Source: CBDBND01 sp965262665
GTDB lineage: Bacteria; Pseudomonadota; Alphaproteobacteria; Rhodospirillales; Rhodospirillaceae
DNA: 64,000 bases
Direction: 5' to 3'
Assembly: GCA_965262665.1 (NCBI GenBank)
Contig: CBDHFR010000004.1
Location: 2,480,001 to 2,544,000 of the forward strand
Part shown: one piece after another, positions 1 to 9,404 of the stretch
Numbering within the stretch: the first letter of the stretch is position 1
Layout: each line of letters starts with the position of its first letter
Notes under the pieces: generated by a model
Database searches by the model: none
What the model saw: only the letters and a program-made list of their open reading frames with translations
Told to the model about the DNA's origin: nothing
Translations under genes and position numbers: made by a program

Positions 1-692
1 CGCCTGGGGTTCGCATACGTGAAGCCGAAGACGCTGCCGAAGCAGGCCGACAAGCAGGCGCAGGAAGCCTTCATCAGGGATTATGAACAGCTGACGCGCG
101 GGATGTTTCCGGACGCGACGGTTGTCTTCGCCGCTGCGGTCCATCCCGAGTATCAGAGCCGGCCGGCGCATGGCTGGTTCATCCGTTCCGACAAGCCGGC
201 GATCAAGGCCACGACAGGGCGCCAGCGGCTGAACCTGCACGGCGCACTGGACCTTGAAACGATGAAGCTCACCCTGGTCGAGGGCGAGAAGATCAATGCC
301 GAAACCTCTCTGCGGTTGTTCGAGAAGCTGGAACGGGCCTATCCGGACACCCGGGTGATCCCGGGTGATCCCGGGTGATCCATGTCTGTCTCGACAATGC
401 GCGCTATCACCATGCCAGGCTGTTGCGGCCGTTCCTGGAGCGGCCGGAGTGCCGCATCCGGCTGCATTTCCTGCCGCCGTATGCGCCACACCTCAATCCC
501 ATCGAGCGGTTATGGGGCGTCATGCACCGGCACGTGACGCACAACCGGTTTTATCCCGATTTCCGACAGTTCACCGAGGCCATCTTCGGGTTCTTCAACC
601 AAACCCTGCCCCGGGAATGGGAAACAATCCGAGACACCGTTACCGACAACTTTCGTGTCATCACACACGATCAGTACCGAGTAATTGGGTAG
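1..692 (+). pseudogene. IS630 family transposase, frameshifted, 5' end outside window
   Basis: A DDE transposase of the IS630/Tc1-mariner group moves its element by cut and paste into TA targets. The frame is open from base 1, so the gene starts left of the window. The C-terminal half carries the family signature around LDNARYHHA (catalytic Asp) and PYAPHLNPIERLW (catalytic Glu). The two halves are in different frames. Restoring one of three tandem 10-base units at 351-380 gives a continuous reading through DTRVIHVCLDN, so 20 extra bases inactivated the gene. The element probably ends near 702, just after the stop codon, in a TA-containing sequence. Family assignment is firm; the subgroup is not resolved. 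Confidence 0.85.
351..380. repeat. 10-base unit in three tandem copies inside the IS630 transposase
   Basis: The unit CCGGGTGATC occurs three times head to tail. A single copy keeps the transposase in frame, so two extra copies (20 bases) cause the frameshift. Similar 10-13 base duplications occur in other genes of this window. Confidence 0.9.
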
Positions 693-852
693 CAGGAGTA
701 TAATTTATGGTGGTAGACATTGCGGATTGGGTGCCAGGCTGGCGATTTTTCAGGTCGAAGCCTGTCTTTTACGTGTCGATTTGGAAATCCGTTTCCTTAC
801 TTTTATTGCTAGTGGCCTCGACTGCCACGACTGGAAGTCAGGAGAGAGGCGC

Positions 853-2055
853 TTAAGCGGGTTTGATACCGAGCAGGTTGTTCGGCCCAATCCAAGCGGC
901 CGGCCCGTCTTCAGACGCGTCAAACCCAGCGTCGCGCATGGCGGCCAACAAATCCAACCCTGCGTATTCATCCCACCAGACTTCGTTGTTCCAGCGCATA
1001 TCCCAATAGTGGCGATATTTTCTATAGGCCAAAGGCGTAGGTTTGTTGCTACCAGTATAGAAATCGATCGGGAAAAAGACGCCATCGGGACGTAATACCC
1101 GGAAGGCTTCACGGACATGCTGCTTAGAAATTTCTGCCGGCATTTCATGATGTAGGATGTACGACGTGACGATGTCGAAGCTATTGTCTTCGAACTTCAT
1201 ATCTTCGGCCAAGCGCTGAGCGAAGTTGACACCAATACCGAGGTCAACGGCGCGCATATGGCCATAGCGCAGCATAGGTCCGCCAGCATCAATACCCCAC
1301 ACTTCCGCGTCTTTGAATCGCTCCTTCAGGCCGACAGTCATCTGGCCGATAGTGCAGCCCACGTCCAAAACGCGTTTGACCTTACCGTCTTGCGGGACCG
1401 GAACCGCATTGGCGTAAACAGAATGCAGTTCATCCTGGTTGTTCCGGCTCGTATAGAAATTGTTTGTTCCGTAATGGAACATGTAGCCACCCAGGGGGTC
1501 ACCGACGTAGCCGCCCGGCATGATGTGAATCTCGTGTTTTGTATGATCAGGCAGATCCATATCCGGGTTCAGTTCTAGGGTACCAGGCCCCCTGTTATCC
1601 GCCGCTTCTAATTCAGCGAAATACCTATCCGCGTCCGTGTGAAAATGGTCCTGAATGCTTTTCCAGGTGAGGTGCTGGCAATTGAGCCATGTATGCGCTG
1701 CCATCCCCAGAACGGCGTCGTTATCGGCGATATCCAGGACGATGTCGACCGGCGGATCGGATTTGGGGTCTACACCCCTTTCCTCCAATCGGGCATTCAT
1801 GCGCTTGGGCGCCAAGGTCTGGAAGCCCGCCTGAGTCCAAATTCTGAATCCTGTAAGGAAGTCCTGTTGACTTTCAAGATCAAGAGTGGGCAAACGCTCA
1901 TTTCTACCCTTTGTGCCTCTAACTTCCACATCCCCATCGAAGCCGAAGGCGTAAGAGGGGCCGGTAGCAGCATCCGCCTTTTTATCTCTCAGCAACGACA
2001 AAGCGCCTGCTCCTATACCTGCGACTGCGGGAAACAGAGTCCGACGATCAAACAT
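853..2055 (-). CDS. SAM-dependent methyltransferase with twin-arginine-like N-terminus
   Basis: Class I methyltransferase of about 400 residues. Motif I (VLDVGCTIGQ, about residue 229), an acidic motif II (VWGIDAGG) and the later FDIVTSYILHHE and LRPDG segments form a standard Rossmann SAM-binding fold. The first 30 residues hold two adjacent arginines (MFDRRTLF), a hydrophobic stretch and an Ala-Asp-Ala-Ala end, like a Tat signal. Start choice: ATG 2055 has AGAGGA six to seven bases upstream; a longer in-frame version to 2130 lacks that support. The long region before the SAM domain contains an HIMPGGY motif shared with the gene at 27260, so the two are paralogues, but that one has no export signal. 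Substrate unknown. The SAM fold is well supported; export is tentative. Confidence 0.85.
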   Translation of the reverse strand: MFDRRTLFPAVAGIGAGALSLLRDKKADAATGPSYAFGFDGDVEVRGTKGRNERLPTLDLESQQDFLTGFRIWTQAGFQTLAPKRMNARLEERGVDPKSDPPVDIVLDIADNDAVLGMAAHTWLNCQHLTWKSIQDHFHTDADRYFAELEAADNRGPGTLELNPDMDLPDHTKHEIHIMPGGYVGDPLGGYMFHYGTNNFYTSRNNQDELHSVYANAVPVPQDGKVKRVLDVGCTIGQMTVGLKERFKDAEVWGIDAGGPMLRYGHMRAVDLGIGVNFAQRLAEDMKFEDNSFDIVTSYILHHEMPAEISKQHVREAFRVLRPDGVFFPIDFYTGSNKPTPLAYRKYRHYWDMRWNNEVWWDEYAGLDLLAAMRDAGFDASEDGPAAWIGPNNLLGIKPA

Positions 2056-2261
2056 GGTTTTTCCTCTTATAAGACAGAGCTTTTGTATCGTCTGCCGACG
2101 TAACCTGACCAATTTTATGTCGTGAACCACTTATTTGTCGACCTTATACCTACGGGAAGTGGAATCACAAACAAGTCATACCTGTCGACCTGAGACCCCA
2201 ATCCTCCTTCAGTTTTTGGCAGAGTCTGGAGCTTTTGAGGAGACTGACGGTGAGACGATCG

Positions 2262-2700
2262 AGGTTTTCGGAGGAGTAGATCATCGGGATTCTTAAGGAG
2301 CACGAGTCGTGCGTGAGTTCCGCCGATGAGTACCGTTAGCTCGGGATCTCGACAGCAAGTTTTTACAAGTTCAAGGCCAAGTTCGGTGGGCTGGACGTGA
2401 CCGAAGCGCGCAAGCTGAAGGCTCAGGAAGACGAGAACGCGAAGCTGAAGAAGCTATTTGCCGAGCAGATGCTCGACAACGCCATCCTCAAGGATATCGC
2501 CTCAATTAAATGGTGACGCCCGATACCAAGCGGGAAGCTGTGGCCCTTGCATATGCGGAGCATGCCGTGAGCCAGCGGGGAGTGCAGGGTCACAGCTTTT
2601 CTTTGCGGACAGCCCAAGTATTGAATCCTAGACGCTTTCTGCAACGCCACAAGTCAGCGCATCTATCAGGTCAGTGCCCGGACTTAGAGAGATAAGCAGC
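2262..2700 (+). pseudogene. IS3 family orfA/orfB relic
   Basis: Between 2262 and 2516 one frame reads like the end of an IS3 OrfA (IIGILKEHE, FYKFKAKFGGLDV, a Glu/Lys-rich leucine zipper, then MLDNAILKDI), interrupted by two stop codons. The start of OrfB follows at 2510 (VTPDTKREAVALAYAEHAVS) and loses similarity after about 20 residues. This is an old, non-functional insertion-sequence remnant. The 160 bases before it hold nothing I can assign. Confidence 0.75.
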
Positions 2701-2857
2701 GGTTATGGCAGGTTAAGCAATTACGATTTGTCCACCTCATGAATTAAGTCGCAGATTGCCTTCTTTATGTTACATTCCCATATGCGCGATGCGCGAACGG
2801 CTTTTTGAACTCGCTTACAGCAAAAAGTTAAGTGTCTTGTGAGGGGGCAATGATTCT

Positions 2858-5183
2858 ATGAGGTACGGTCTACTAACTCAGACAAGCACGTTGGCATTAA
2901 CCATATTAGTTTTTGGTGCTGCGGAAGCCCAACAGTTGGCCTTGGAAGAAATCACGGTAACAGCGCGTAAACGTGATGAGACGTTGCTCGACGTACCCCT
3001 GTCGATCACGGCGCTCAGTGCTGCTCAATTAGACAAGTACAACTTGCAGAGCATGGAAGAACTCTCAAGGATGACGCCAGGCATGTTCTATACTGACTTC
3101 GGCGGAACCGGGCGTCAGGATCGGGGAAGCAGCCAATTCGTTGTCCGCGGCCTATCGATCAACAACTTTGCACAAGCTGCGAGCGCTGCCGTTATGTTTG
3201 TCGATGGCGTTCCGGTCTATAGCGGCAATACACCGGGGACACTCGACATTGAGCGCATCGAAGTCCTGAAGGGGCCGCAAACGGCAACTTTCGGCCGTAA
3301 CACATTCTCCGGCGCCATCAGTGTGACGACCCGCGATCCTGCAGAGGAATGGGGCGGCCGCCTTGTTGCGGAGTACGCGAACTACGATTCAACCCGACTC
3401 GGCATGTCCGTTGAAGGGCCGATTGTCGAAGATTAAAGTCTTGTTCCGGCTCAGTGGCGAGCACCGCAACGAGGGTTCTCAGTACCAAAGTTCGTTCGAC
3501 AGCACCCCGCTCGGTGGCCAGACAACGTCAAGCCTGTGGGGAACTCTCAAATTCACCCCGTCTGACCAACTTGAAATCCGGGCTGTTGCCAACTTGTATA
3601 AATATAGGGACGACCCAGGAGCTCATATCCGCTTCATTAAAGAGGACCATACGTGCGACGTGGGCAATACGGGTGCGCCCACCTGGTTCTGCGGTATTGT
3701 TCCCGAAGCGAGTGACGCGGATACGCACGCAAGGTTCACCGACCAGCGCTGGCTCGACCTGACGCTTCCGGTCGTGAATTTGCCGGGATTGAATGACCAA
3801 CCCGGCCTGAAAAGCGAAAACTTTCACGCAAATCTTAAGGTCGGGTATACCTTCGATAACGATGTCACCCTTGAAACGATTACCGGGTATAACGAGACCA
3901 AGGACGCCAACATCCAGCAAGAGTGGTCTAATGAGAACTTCGCAAATCCATTCTTCGGCGTAAGGCCAGGCGTAAGGCCAGATTCGTTTTGGCTTTATAT
4001 CCTTGAGGGCGATGCCAGCGACTTCTCTCAAGAAGTCCGTCTTTCCTCGGGCAGTGATGAGCGGCTGCGCTGGAGCATCGGTGGCAACTATCTTTATTTC
4101 TCCGACGTCGGTTCGGTCATCGGGGACGTTTCTCTCGGCGCGCCGTTGAACCTGCCGGGCGCCCGCCGTCAAACCAATACGTGGTCCGGCTTTGCTAGCC
4201 TCTACTACGATGTGATGGACAACTTGGAGCTCGGTCTTGAAGGCCGCTATCAGTCTGACAAGATCAAAGACACGCCGAGGTTCTGGGCTCCTGAAGGCCC
4301 CCGTACGCCGTTGAAGGGCAGCTGGAACGTCTTTACCCCGCGTGTCTCGCTCAAGTACAAGCCGACGGACGACACCATGATCTTCGCGTTGTGGGCACGC
4401 GGGTCTCGCCCCGGTGCGTTTAACTCCAACCTTTCTCCGGGTGCGCTGGCACCGGGTCTCGCGGAAGCGGTCGCGGCGGCCACAGGCGCGATGCTTGAAG
4501 TTGAACAGGAAACGCTGGATTCGTTCGACATCGGTATCAAGTCTCGTTTCATGGACGGACGCGGTACCGTCACGTTGACCGGATATACCGGGGCGATTAC
4601 CAACCAGCAGATTCCGCAATCGATCACTCTGCTGCAGCCGTCGTTGTTTATCGGCACAGTACTGACCAACCAAGGTAAGACGAACCTTAAGGGGGTCGAA
4701 TTCGAAACGTCCTTCCAAGTGACCGACGAGTTCAACGTGTCTGCGTCGTACTCCATCAATGATACGAGTATCAAGCGAGGCGATGACTTGGGCGTTGCCC
4801 GGCTGAACGGAGGTGACTCCAACGTGTTGGGGAACCGTTTAGGGAATGCACCGAAGAATCAAGGGTTCATCAACGGGACCTATACCAGCGCATTGAACAG
4901 TTCGATGGATTGGTATACCGGAGCTGATTTCCTTTACGTTGGCGGAAAATACGTAACGTCTGGTAACTTGGTGTCGACCGGGGCCCAATACCTGCTTAAT
5001 GCTCGGATCGGCGTTGAAATGGAAAACATGCGCATCGAACTGTGGGGCAAGAACATCCTTGGCGATGAAACGCCCGACCAAGCGTACGATGCTTTCGACT
5101 ATGAAACCTTTACGCCGACGGCGCTCAACATCGGTCTGCCAAAAAAGACGACTTATGGCCTGAGGGTTAACTACGACTTCTAG
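2858..5183 (+). pseudogene. TonB-dependent outer-membrane receptor with one frameshift
   Basis: Outer-membrane beta-barrel receptors of this type import large or scarce substrates using TonB energy. A signal peptide (ALTILVFGAAEAQQ) is followed by the TonB-box/plug start EEITVTARKRDETLLDVPLS and plug motifs IERIEVLKGPQ and GRNTFSGAIS. The barrel follows after 3437 and ends in the usual aromatic residue (GLRVNYDF). The first 192 residues stop at 3436. Removing one T at 3433/3434 converts the stop into Asp-Lys and joins both parts (VEGPIVEDKVLFRLSGE), so a single-base insertion splits an otherwise full-length gene of about 775 residues. It could be a true mutation or a sequence error. A 12-base in-frame duplication lies at 3957-3980. 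Confidence 0.88.
3957..3980. repeat. 12-base tandem duplication inside the TonB receptor
   Basis: The unit GGCGTAAGGCCA is present twice, adding four residues (VRPG repeated) without changing frame. Confidence 0.85.
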
Positions 5184-5264
5184 AGTAGCTGTGTTTGCCA
5201 CCCATATATCCACAGCCATCGCGTGTCAATGGCGGCGCAAAATTGGGCCATTAGGGCGGCGTAA

Positions 5265-5425
5265 AAGTATGCCAGTTTCGGAAGTAGCGGACGGATTGGG
5301 TTCAGGTGTGCGCCCGGGGACCAGTGAAGCAGCAGTATAGGATTTCCCTCCCCAGCAAATCGAACATGCATATGTCCTGACGGTGTTTCTACGATGGTAC
5401 GACGAATGGCGCTCGGCTTATTCAC
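5265..5425 (-). pseudogene. alpha/beta hydrolase, 5' fragment only
   Basis: About 50 residues resemble the start of an alpha/beta-hydrolase-fold enzyme: IVETPSGHMHVRFAGEG followed by ILLLHWSPG, the usual beta-3 strand and oxyanion-loop region. A GTG at 5425 lies just after the stop of the dioxygenase gene upstream, so the two probably formed an operon. The frame continues to 5180 but the sequence no longer looks like a hydrolase. The nucleophile Ser, Asp and His regions are absent. The TonB receptor gene now abuts the broken end in convergent orientation. Confidence 0.6.
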
Positions 5426-5430
5426 CTGCG

Positions 5431-6294
5431 CTAACCTGGAGCACCAGCAGCATCTCGATTCCAAGTCACCGGAATGATTTCTGCAGGAATCGGCTCACCT
5501 GGCCTCAGTAGCTGACTATCTCCAAACGGAGATGTTTTGCCAGAAGGGTTTTTTTCATATCGGATATCGCTCCCAATCCAGCGCAGCGAAAAACCCAATC
5601 GTCGCTCGACTCGGCCGGTTGAACGTGGAAGGGACGCATGTATTGTTCTTGGATGAATAACCAGGATATCTCCCTTGGCTGCTTCCCAAACACGAACATC
5701 CGCGTCTGGTGCATTTGCGCGCTCAAGCAACTCTGACCAAGGATGAAAGTTGGGTGGAGGCTCAGCGAGTCCCAACGCCTCACAATTTAAATATCGATGC
5801 GTGTCCCTATTAGAACCAGCTATAGTTTTCAGGGGAGCGTTATCGCGGTCGATATCGGTCAATGCCACCCACATGGAGGGATGATGATGTCCTCGAAAAC
5901 ATGATAAGGAATCATCATTGTGCCAGGGCGTGGCCGTTTCCGCCTTATCGCCTTCCTTTAAGAAAGTACCGTCAACCGTGGCACGCATTTCGTCTGATCC
6001 AATGACGTCTGCCACCGCTTCAGCGCACTCACTCTCCTCAATTAGGGCGCGCATCTCTGGAGTATGCCAGTAGAGATTTATAAGCCGAACGTATCCGTCA
6101 TGGTCCTCAAACTCCACGTCGCGAAAGATTTTACCCGGGCCGAAGCTTAAAGAACCATCCCGCAAATCTTTAATGATTGAATCGATGAGACCTGTCATGC
6201 GAGCGACCCAGTCGCATGAGAACACCCCAGGCACATGAGCAACTCCGACCTCGTCGTATGTATCGACAATTTCTTGGGTCACTTTGGAATGCAT
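5431..6294 (-). CDS. phytanoyl-CoA dioxygenase (PhyH) family protein 1
   Basis: Fe(II)/2-oxoglutarate-dependent oxygenase of about 287 residues. The iron-binding facial triad is visible as His125-x-Asp127 (PWHNDD) and a distal His in VIHPRTIHASL, with an Arg in RRLGFSLRW to hold 2-oxoglutarate. Start ATG 6294 is chosen because AAGGA lies ten bases upstream and the family begins at this point; the upstream extension to 6372 does not look coding. PhyH enzymes hydroxylate acyl-CoA or other small hydrophobic substrates, so the family alone does not define the substrate. A hydrolase fragment follows directly. It is one of three PhyH genes in the window, only distantly similar to each other. Confidence 0.88.
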   Translation of the reverse strand: MHSKVTQEIVDTYDEVGVAHVPGVFSCDWVARMTGLIDSIIKDLRDGSLSFGPGKIFRDVEFEDHDGYVRLINLYWHTPEMRALIEESECAEAVADVIGSDEMRATVDGTFLKEGDKAETATPWHNDDSLSCFRGHHHPSMWVALTDIDRDNAPLKTIAGSNRDTHRYLNCEALGLAEPPPNFHPWSELLERANAPDADVRVWEAAKGDILVIHPRTIHASLPRSTGRVERRLGFSLRWIGSDIRYEKNPSGKTSPFGDSQLLRPGEPIPAEIIPVTWNRDAAGAPG

Positions 6295-6531
6295 GATGAA
6301 AGAGTCCTTTTTGAACTTAGCATTAAAGCAACAGACTTTGTGCAACCTCCCACTGCGCTCTCGTGAGATCAAATACTTTCATGGCGACTCGCACATACGG
6401 ACAGTTGACCATGATTTCTTGTAACATCGATGCTCAATAGTACAAAAGCGGCACCAATTGAGACCGGTCGCGCGGCCTGTAGTCAGCATTCCAAGTTAGA
6501 GGCAGACGTCGTGACGGATGGCTAACAGCCT

Positions 6532-7731
6532 CTAGGAATCCGATTTTCGGAGTTTCGATGCCGCGATATGCGCACTCAGGCCAATCATTGCGATGGCGTT
6601 CACGAAAAATATGATTTGCAACGGCAAAAGGTATGAATTCGAGACTTCAACAAGGTACCCAAACAAGGGTGTGAGACCTGCATTAAGACCTACCACTATC
6701 GACATCCTCACCCCTTCGATTGGCGCGAATACGGCCTTACCGAATACGCGCGCCAACAGGATAGGTGCGATTAGAAACGACAGGCCAAAACTTACACCGA
6801 TCAGAAATACGGAGACGTAAACCATCGCTGCTGACTGCGAAGCCAGTATCGTACCGATGCCAACCAAATTGCACAGCAAGGCGCCCAGCACCAAAAAACG
6901 GGCCTCAATAAAATCTGCTAGAGACGCAGATAACCTCCCCACCAGAGTGGCCAAAGTTAGCCCTGCCAAGGCAGCGACGGCGACTGACATGGGCACGTTT
7001 ACGGAGTCGAGCAACAGACGGCCAAAGGTTACCAGATAGAGATATGGTAACGTACAAATGACAACAGATAACGTGATCAAGGCAAATAAGGGGGATCGAA
7101 GAGTGGACTTAACCGTCCATTCAGGCATGCTTTCGTAAATCTCGGTAGCTGGCAACTTGGTTTCTTGTTCCAGCCCTGTACCATCTTGAGCATTCTCCGT
7201 CGAAATGCCGTCGATAGTCTGACCAATCTCTTCTGGAGAGTTTTTGACGAATGTAAGAACTAGGAAAAGCCCTACCGGAAAGATCAGAGTTAGAAATGCA
7301 ATAGCCATACGCCAGGTCATGACTGTCAACATGGCGTCGTACAGGAGGTAAGATAAAGCACCCCAGATTGGGGTGCCTGTGAATATCACGGCCATTGCGC
7401 GAGACCGATATTTTTCGAACCATACGGTCGTCAACGTTTGTATGGGCACCACACCGGAGAAGCTCGTACTCGCCGCAAGCAAAACAGCTCCAAGTGCAAA
7501 GCCGAGCAGGCTCGTGCTTACGCTAGTAACGAGCATACCTCCTGCCCCAAGAAACAAACCTAGAACCATGCTCAGCTTGCACCCTCGGCTTAAGATGAAT
7601 AGACCCGCAATTGGTGTGAAAATGGCTGTACCCGCAAGAACGATCCCAGCGACAAGACCTATCTCAGTCGCAGAGAGCCCAACGTCACGACTGATCTCCG
7701 GCGCAAAGAAACCCCACGCCCCGGCTTTCAT
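6532..7731 (-). CDS. MFS transporter, apparently lacking its start
   Basis: Major facilitator superfamily permease with hydrophobic segments throughout and the loop pattern WFEKYRSRAMAV between helices, consistent with a 12-helix monocarboxylate- or oxalate-type carrier. The only ATG in frame (7731) lies in the middle of the first helix. The frame continues upstream to about 7803 and reads YYGFKLAGVLWAYYGLTLG, which looks like the true first helix, but no ATG, GTG or TTG starts it before a stop. The 5' end was therefore probably lost at the junction with the aldehyde dehydrogenase fragment. The product would probably not be made or would lack helix 1. Confidence 0.75.
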   Translation of the reverse strand: MKAGAWGFFAPEISRDVGLSATEIGLVAGIVLAGTAIFTPIAGLFILSRGCKLSMVLGLFLGAGGMLVTSVSTSLLGFALGAVLLAASTSFSGVVPIQTLTTVWFEKYRSRAMAVIFTGTPIWGALSYLLYDAMLTVMTWRMAIAFLTLIFPVGLFLVLTFVKNSPEEIGQTIDGISTENAQDGTGLEQETKLPATEIYESMPEWTVKSTLRSPLFALITLSVVICTLPYLYLVTFGRLLLDSVNVPMSVAVAALAGLTLATLVGRLSASLADFIEARFLVLGALLCNLVGIGTILASQSAAMVYVSVFLIGVSFGLSFLIAPILLARVFGKAVFAPIEGVRMSIVVGLNAGLTPLFGYLVEVSNSYLLPLQIIFFVNAIAMIGLSAHIAASKLRKSDS

Positions 7732-7850
7732 TCCGAGCGTCAGGCCGTAGTAAGCCCAGAGGACACCAGCAAGTTTAAAACCGTAGTAAATGTCGAACTT
7801 CCGGCAAATATAAAAACATAGTTCGAAGACCTTAGGATCATGGCACCATT

Positions 7851-8148
7851 CTATGCCGCGTTCGGTCCGTCATTGATCAGTACCGTCTTGGACTCGAGAT
7901 ATGGCAATAGTCCTTGGATTCCTCCTTCTCTACCGAGGCCAGACTGTTTGAAACCACCGAATCCTATGGAGAAGTCAGCGTTTGGTCCGTTGTGGGACAC
8001 CGTTCCTGTGCGAACTTGGCGAGCGACTTGAAAAGCTCTTTCGGAGACATTGGTAAACATAGCTCCTGATAACCCGAAACTAGACTCATTGGCTATGCCG
8101 ATTGCGTCTTCCTCATCTTCGCAGGGAATAACACTGACCTGCCCCCTA
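7851..8148 (-). pseudogene. aldehyde dehydrogenase, C-terminal fragment
   Basis: About 95 residues match the end of an NAD(P)-dependent aldehyde dehydrogenase: VSVIPCEDEEDAIGIANES, then the GGFKQSGLGREGG signature and a short tail. The catalytic Cys and Glu domains are missing. The reading frame continues upstream into a lemA fragment, making a chimeric open frame of no likely function. It lies directly upstream of the damaged MFS gene, so both were cut by the same rearrangement or by neighbouring ones. Confidence 0.8.
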
Positions 8149-8248
8149 TGATTGGTCCAGTTGGTTTGAGAGAGTCCGGACGTTTTCAAGCGGTCACTAA
8201 CCTGAGCAGGGTCTGCCTTGTCATAATCTTCCGTCACCCGCGCCCTTA

Positions 8249-9155
8249 GAGTCGGTTTCGAAAGTCATGCGGCTCGGGCCAATCTGCGGACGAGGAGCAT
8301 GACGGAGGCGGCGTAGAGGAAGGCGCGGGCCGAGGCGATGGTGGCCTCGAAGTCCTTTGCCAGTCGCCGGTTGCGGTTGATCCAGGCGAAGAAGCGCTCC
8401 ACGACCCAGCGGCGCGGTTGGACGGCGAAGCCGACCTGATCGGGGCTTTTGCGCACGATCTCGACGGCGATCATGGTGGCCGTGGCGACCTTCTCGCCGG
8501 CGTAGCCGCTGTCGGCAAAGACCTTCTCGATGAACGGAAACGAGCCGCGTGAGGCGCACAGCAGCGGCCCGCCACCATCGCGGTCCTGGATACTCGCCGG
8601 ATGCGCCTCGAGCACGAGGCCGCGCCCGTCGGTGTCGACCAGCGCGTGGCGCTTGCGCCCCTTGATCTTCTTGCCCGCATCGTAGCCGCGGGGGCCACCA
8701 GCCTCGGTCGTCTTGACGCTCTGGCTGTCGATAATCGCGCCGCTCGGGCTGGCCTCGCGTCCGACCCGCTCGCGATCGGCCATGACCAGAAAGTGGTTGA
8801 TCTTCTCAAGGAGGCCGTCGTCGCGGAACTTAGCGAACCAGCGATAGATCGTGCCCCACGGTGGTAAATCGCTTGGCAGCAAGCGCCAAGGGCAGCCAGC
8901 CCGCATCACGTAGAAAATGCCGTTGACGATCTCTCGCATCGGCCATGACCGGGGCCGTCCCGTGCCATGAGCCGGAGGCAAATGAGGCTCGATCACAACC
9001 CACTCCGCAGCGGTCAAATCAGTCTGATAACGCAGCGCCTTGCGGCTATGCTGCTCTCGGGTGGTCGGCGTCCACATGGCGGCTCCAGATCGGTTTCAGC
9101 AACCTTCCTGGAATCACATCGACACCGGCCACTCAACCCCTTTCGAAACGGCCTC
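8249..9155 (-). mobile_element. complete IS5 family insertion sequence
   Basis: The element is 907 bases long and bounded by inverted repeats (GAGTCGGTTTCGAAAG on the left; GAGGCCGTTTCGAAAG read inward from the right). A TTA target duplication is present at 8246-8248 and 9156-9158, in a CTTAG context typical of the IS427-like branch. One intact transposase gene lies inside. The clean target duplication and the restored lemA frame show a simple, fairly recent insertion. Confidence 0.9.
8265..9077 (-). CDS. IS5 family transposase
   Basis: Intact DDE transposase of 270 residues. An N-terminal helix-turn-helix region (LTAAEWVVIEPHLPP, WPMREIVNGIFYVMRAG) is followed by the catalytic core: Asp in AIIDSQSVKTTE, Asp in VFADSGYAG and Glu in WVVERFFAWINRNRRLAKD. 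The length is usual for the family. It is the only gene of the IS5 element inserted in lemA, and one of the few intact transposases here. Confidence 0.93.
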   Translation of the reverse strand: MWTPTTREQHSRKALRYQTDLTAAEWVVIEPHLPPAHGTGRPRSWPMREIVNGIFYVMRAGCPWRLLPSDLPPWGTIYRWFAKFRDDGLLEKINHFLVMADRERVGREASPSGAIIDSQSVKTTEAGGPRGYDAGKKIKGRKRHALVDTDGRGLVLEAHPASIQDRDGGGPLLCASRGSFPFIEKVFADSGYAGEKVATATMIAVEIVRKSPDQVGFAVQPRRWVVERFFAWINRNRRLAKDFEATIASARAFLYAASVMLLVRRLARAA

Positions 9156-9404
9156 TTAGTGCCGTAATACGCCCAAGCAGATCCTTCTCGTGGTCCATAT
9201 ACTTTTGGACCATCTTGAGAATGTTGGGAATCAGATCATGCCGTTTACGCAGCTGAACATGATTGAGCCAAGGGCTTCCAGCGCGCTGTTCCGGCGGCGA
9301 ATGATATTGGCGTAGATGATGTAAGAAATCACACCAACAACACCAAGAAGGATGAGGAGCGTCATCATGGAAACTATCCCTTTATCTTTGATCCAGTCAT
9401 AGCG

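Larger units (their letters stand above)
8160..9368 (-). pseudogene. lemA-like gene interrupted by IS5
   Basis: LemA proteins are small membrane-anchored coiled-coil proteins. The N-terminal part (start ATG 9368) has a membrane helix, LLILLGVVGVISYIIYANII, then RRRNSALEALGSI. After a one-base deletion near 9277 the frame continues as HDLIPNILKMVQKYMDHEKD and LLGRITAL up to the IS5 at 9155. On the far side of the IS, the sequence ARVTEDYDKADPAQVSDRLK continues in exactly the same frame once the IS and one TTA copy are removed. The gene then stops abruptly near 8165 at the aldehyde dehydrogenase fragment. Three separate events have damaged it: deletion, IS insertion and 3' truncation. Confidence 0.8.

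Noticed and set aside
831..852. Possible terminator after the first methyltransferase
   Set aside because: The weak hairpin nearby (GTGGC/GCCAC near 812-828) lacks a T run and has only five pairs.
3528..4718. 396-codon open frame opposite the TonB receptor
   Set aside because: Arg-rich, low-quality translation; the plus strand encodes a conserved barrel.
5180..5264. Continuation of the hydrolase fragment frame
   Set aside because: The residues no longer look like a hydrolase and overlap the end of the TonB gene region; treated as non-coding.
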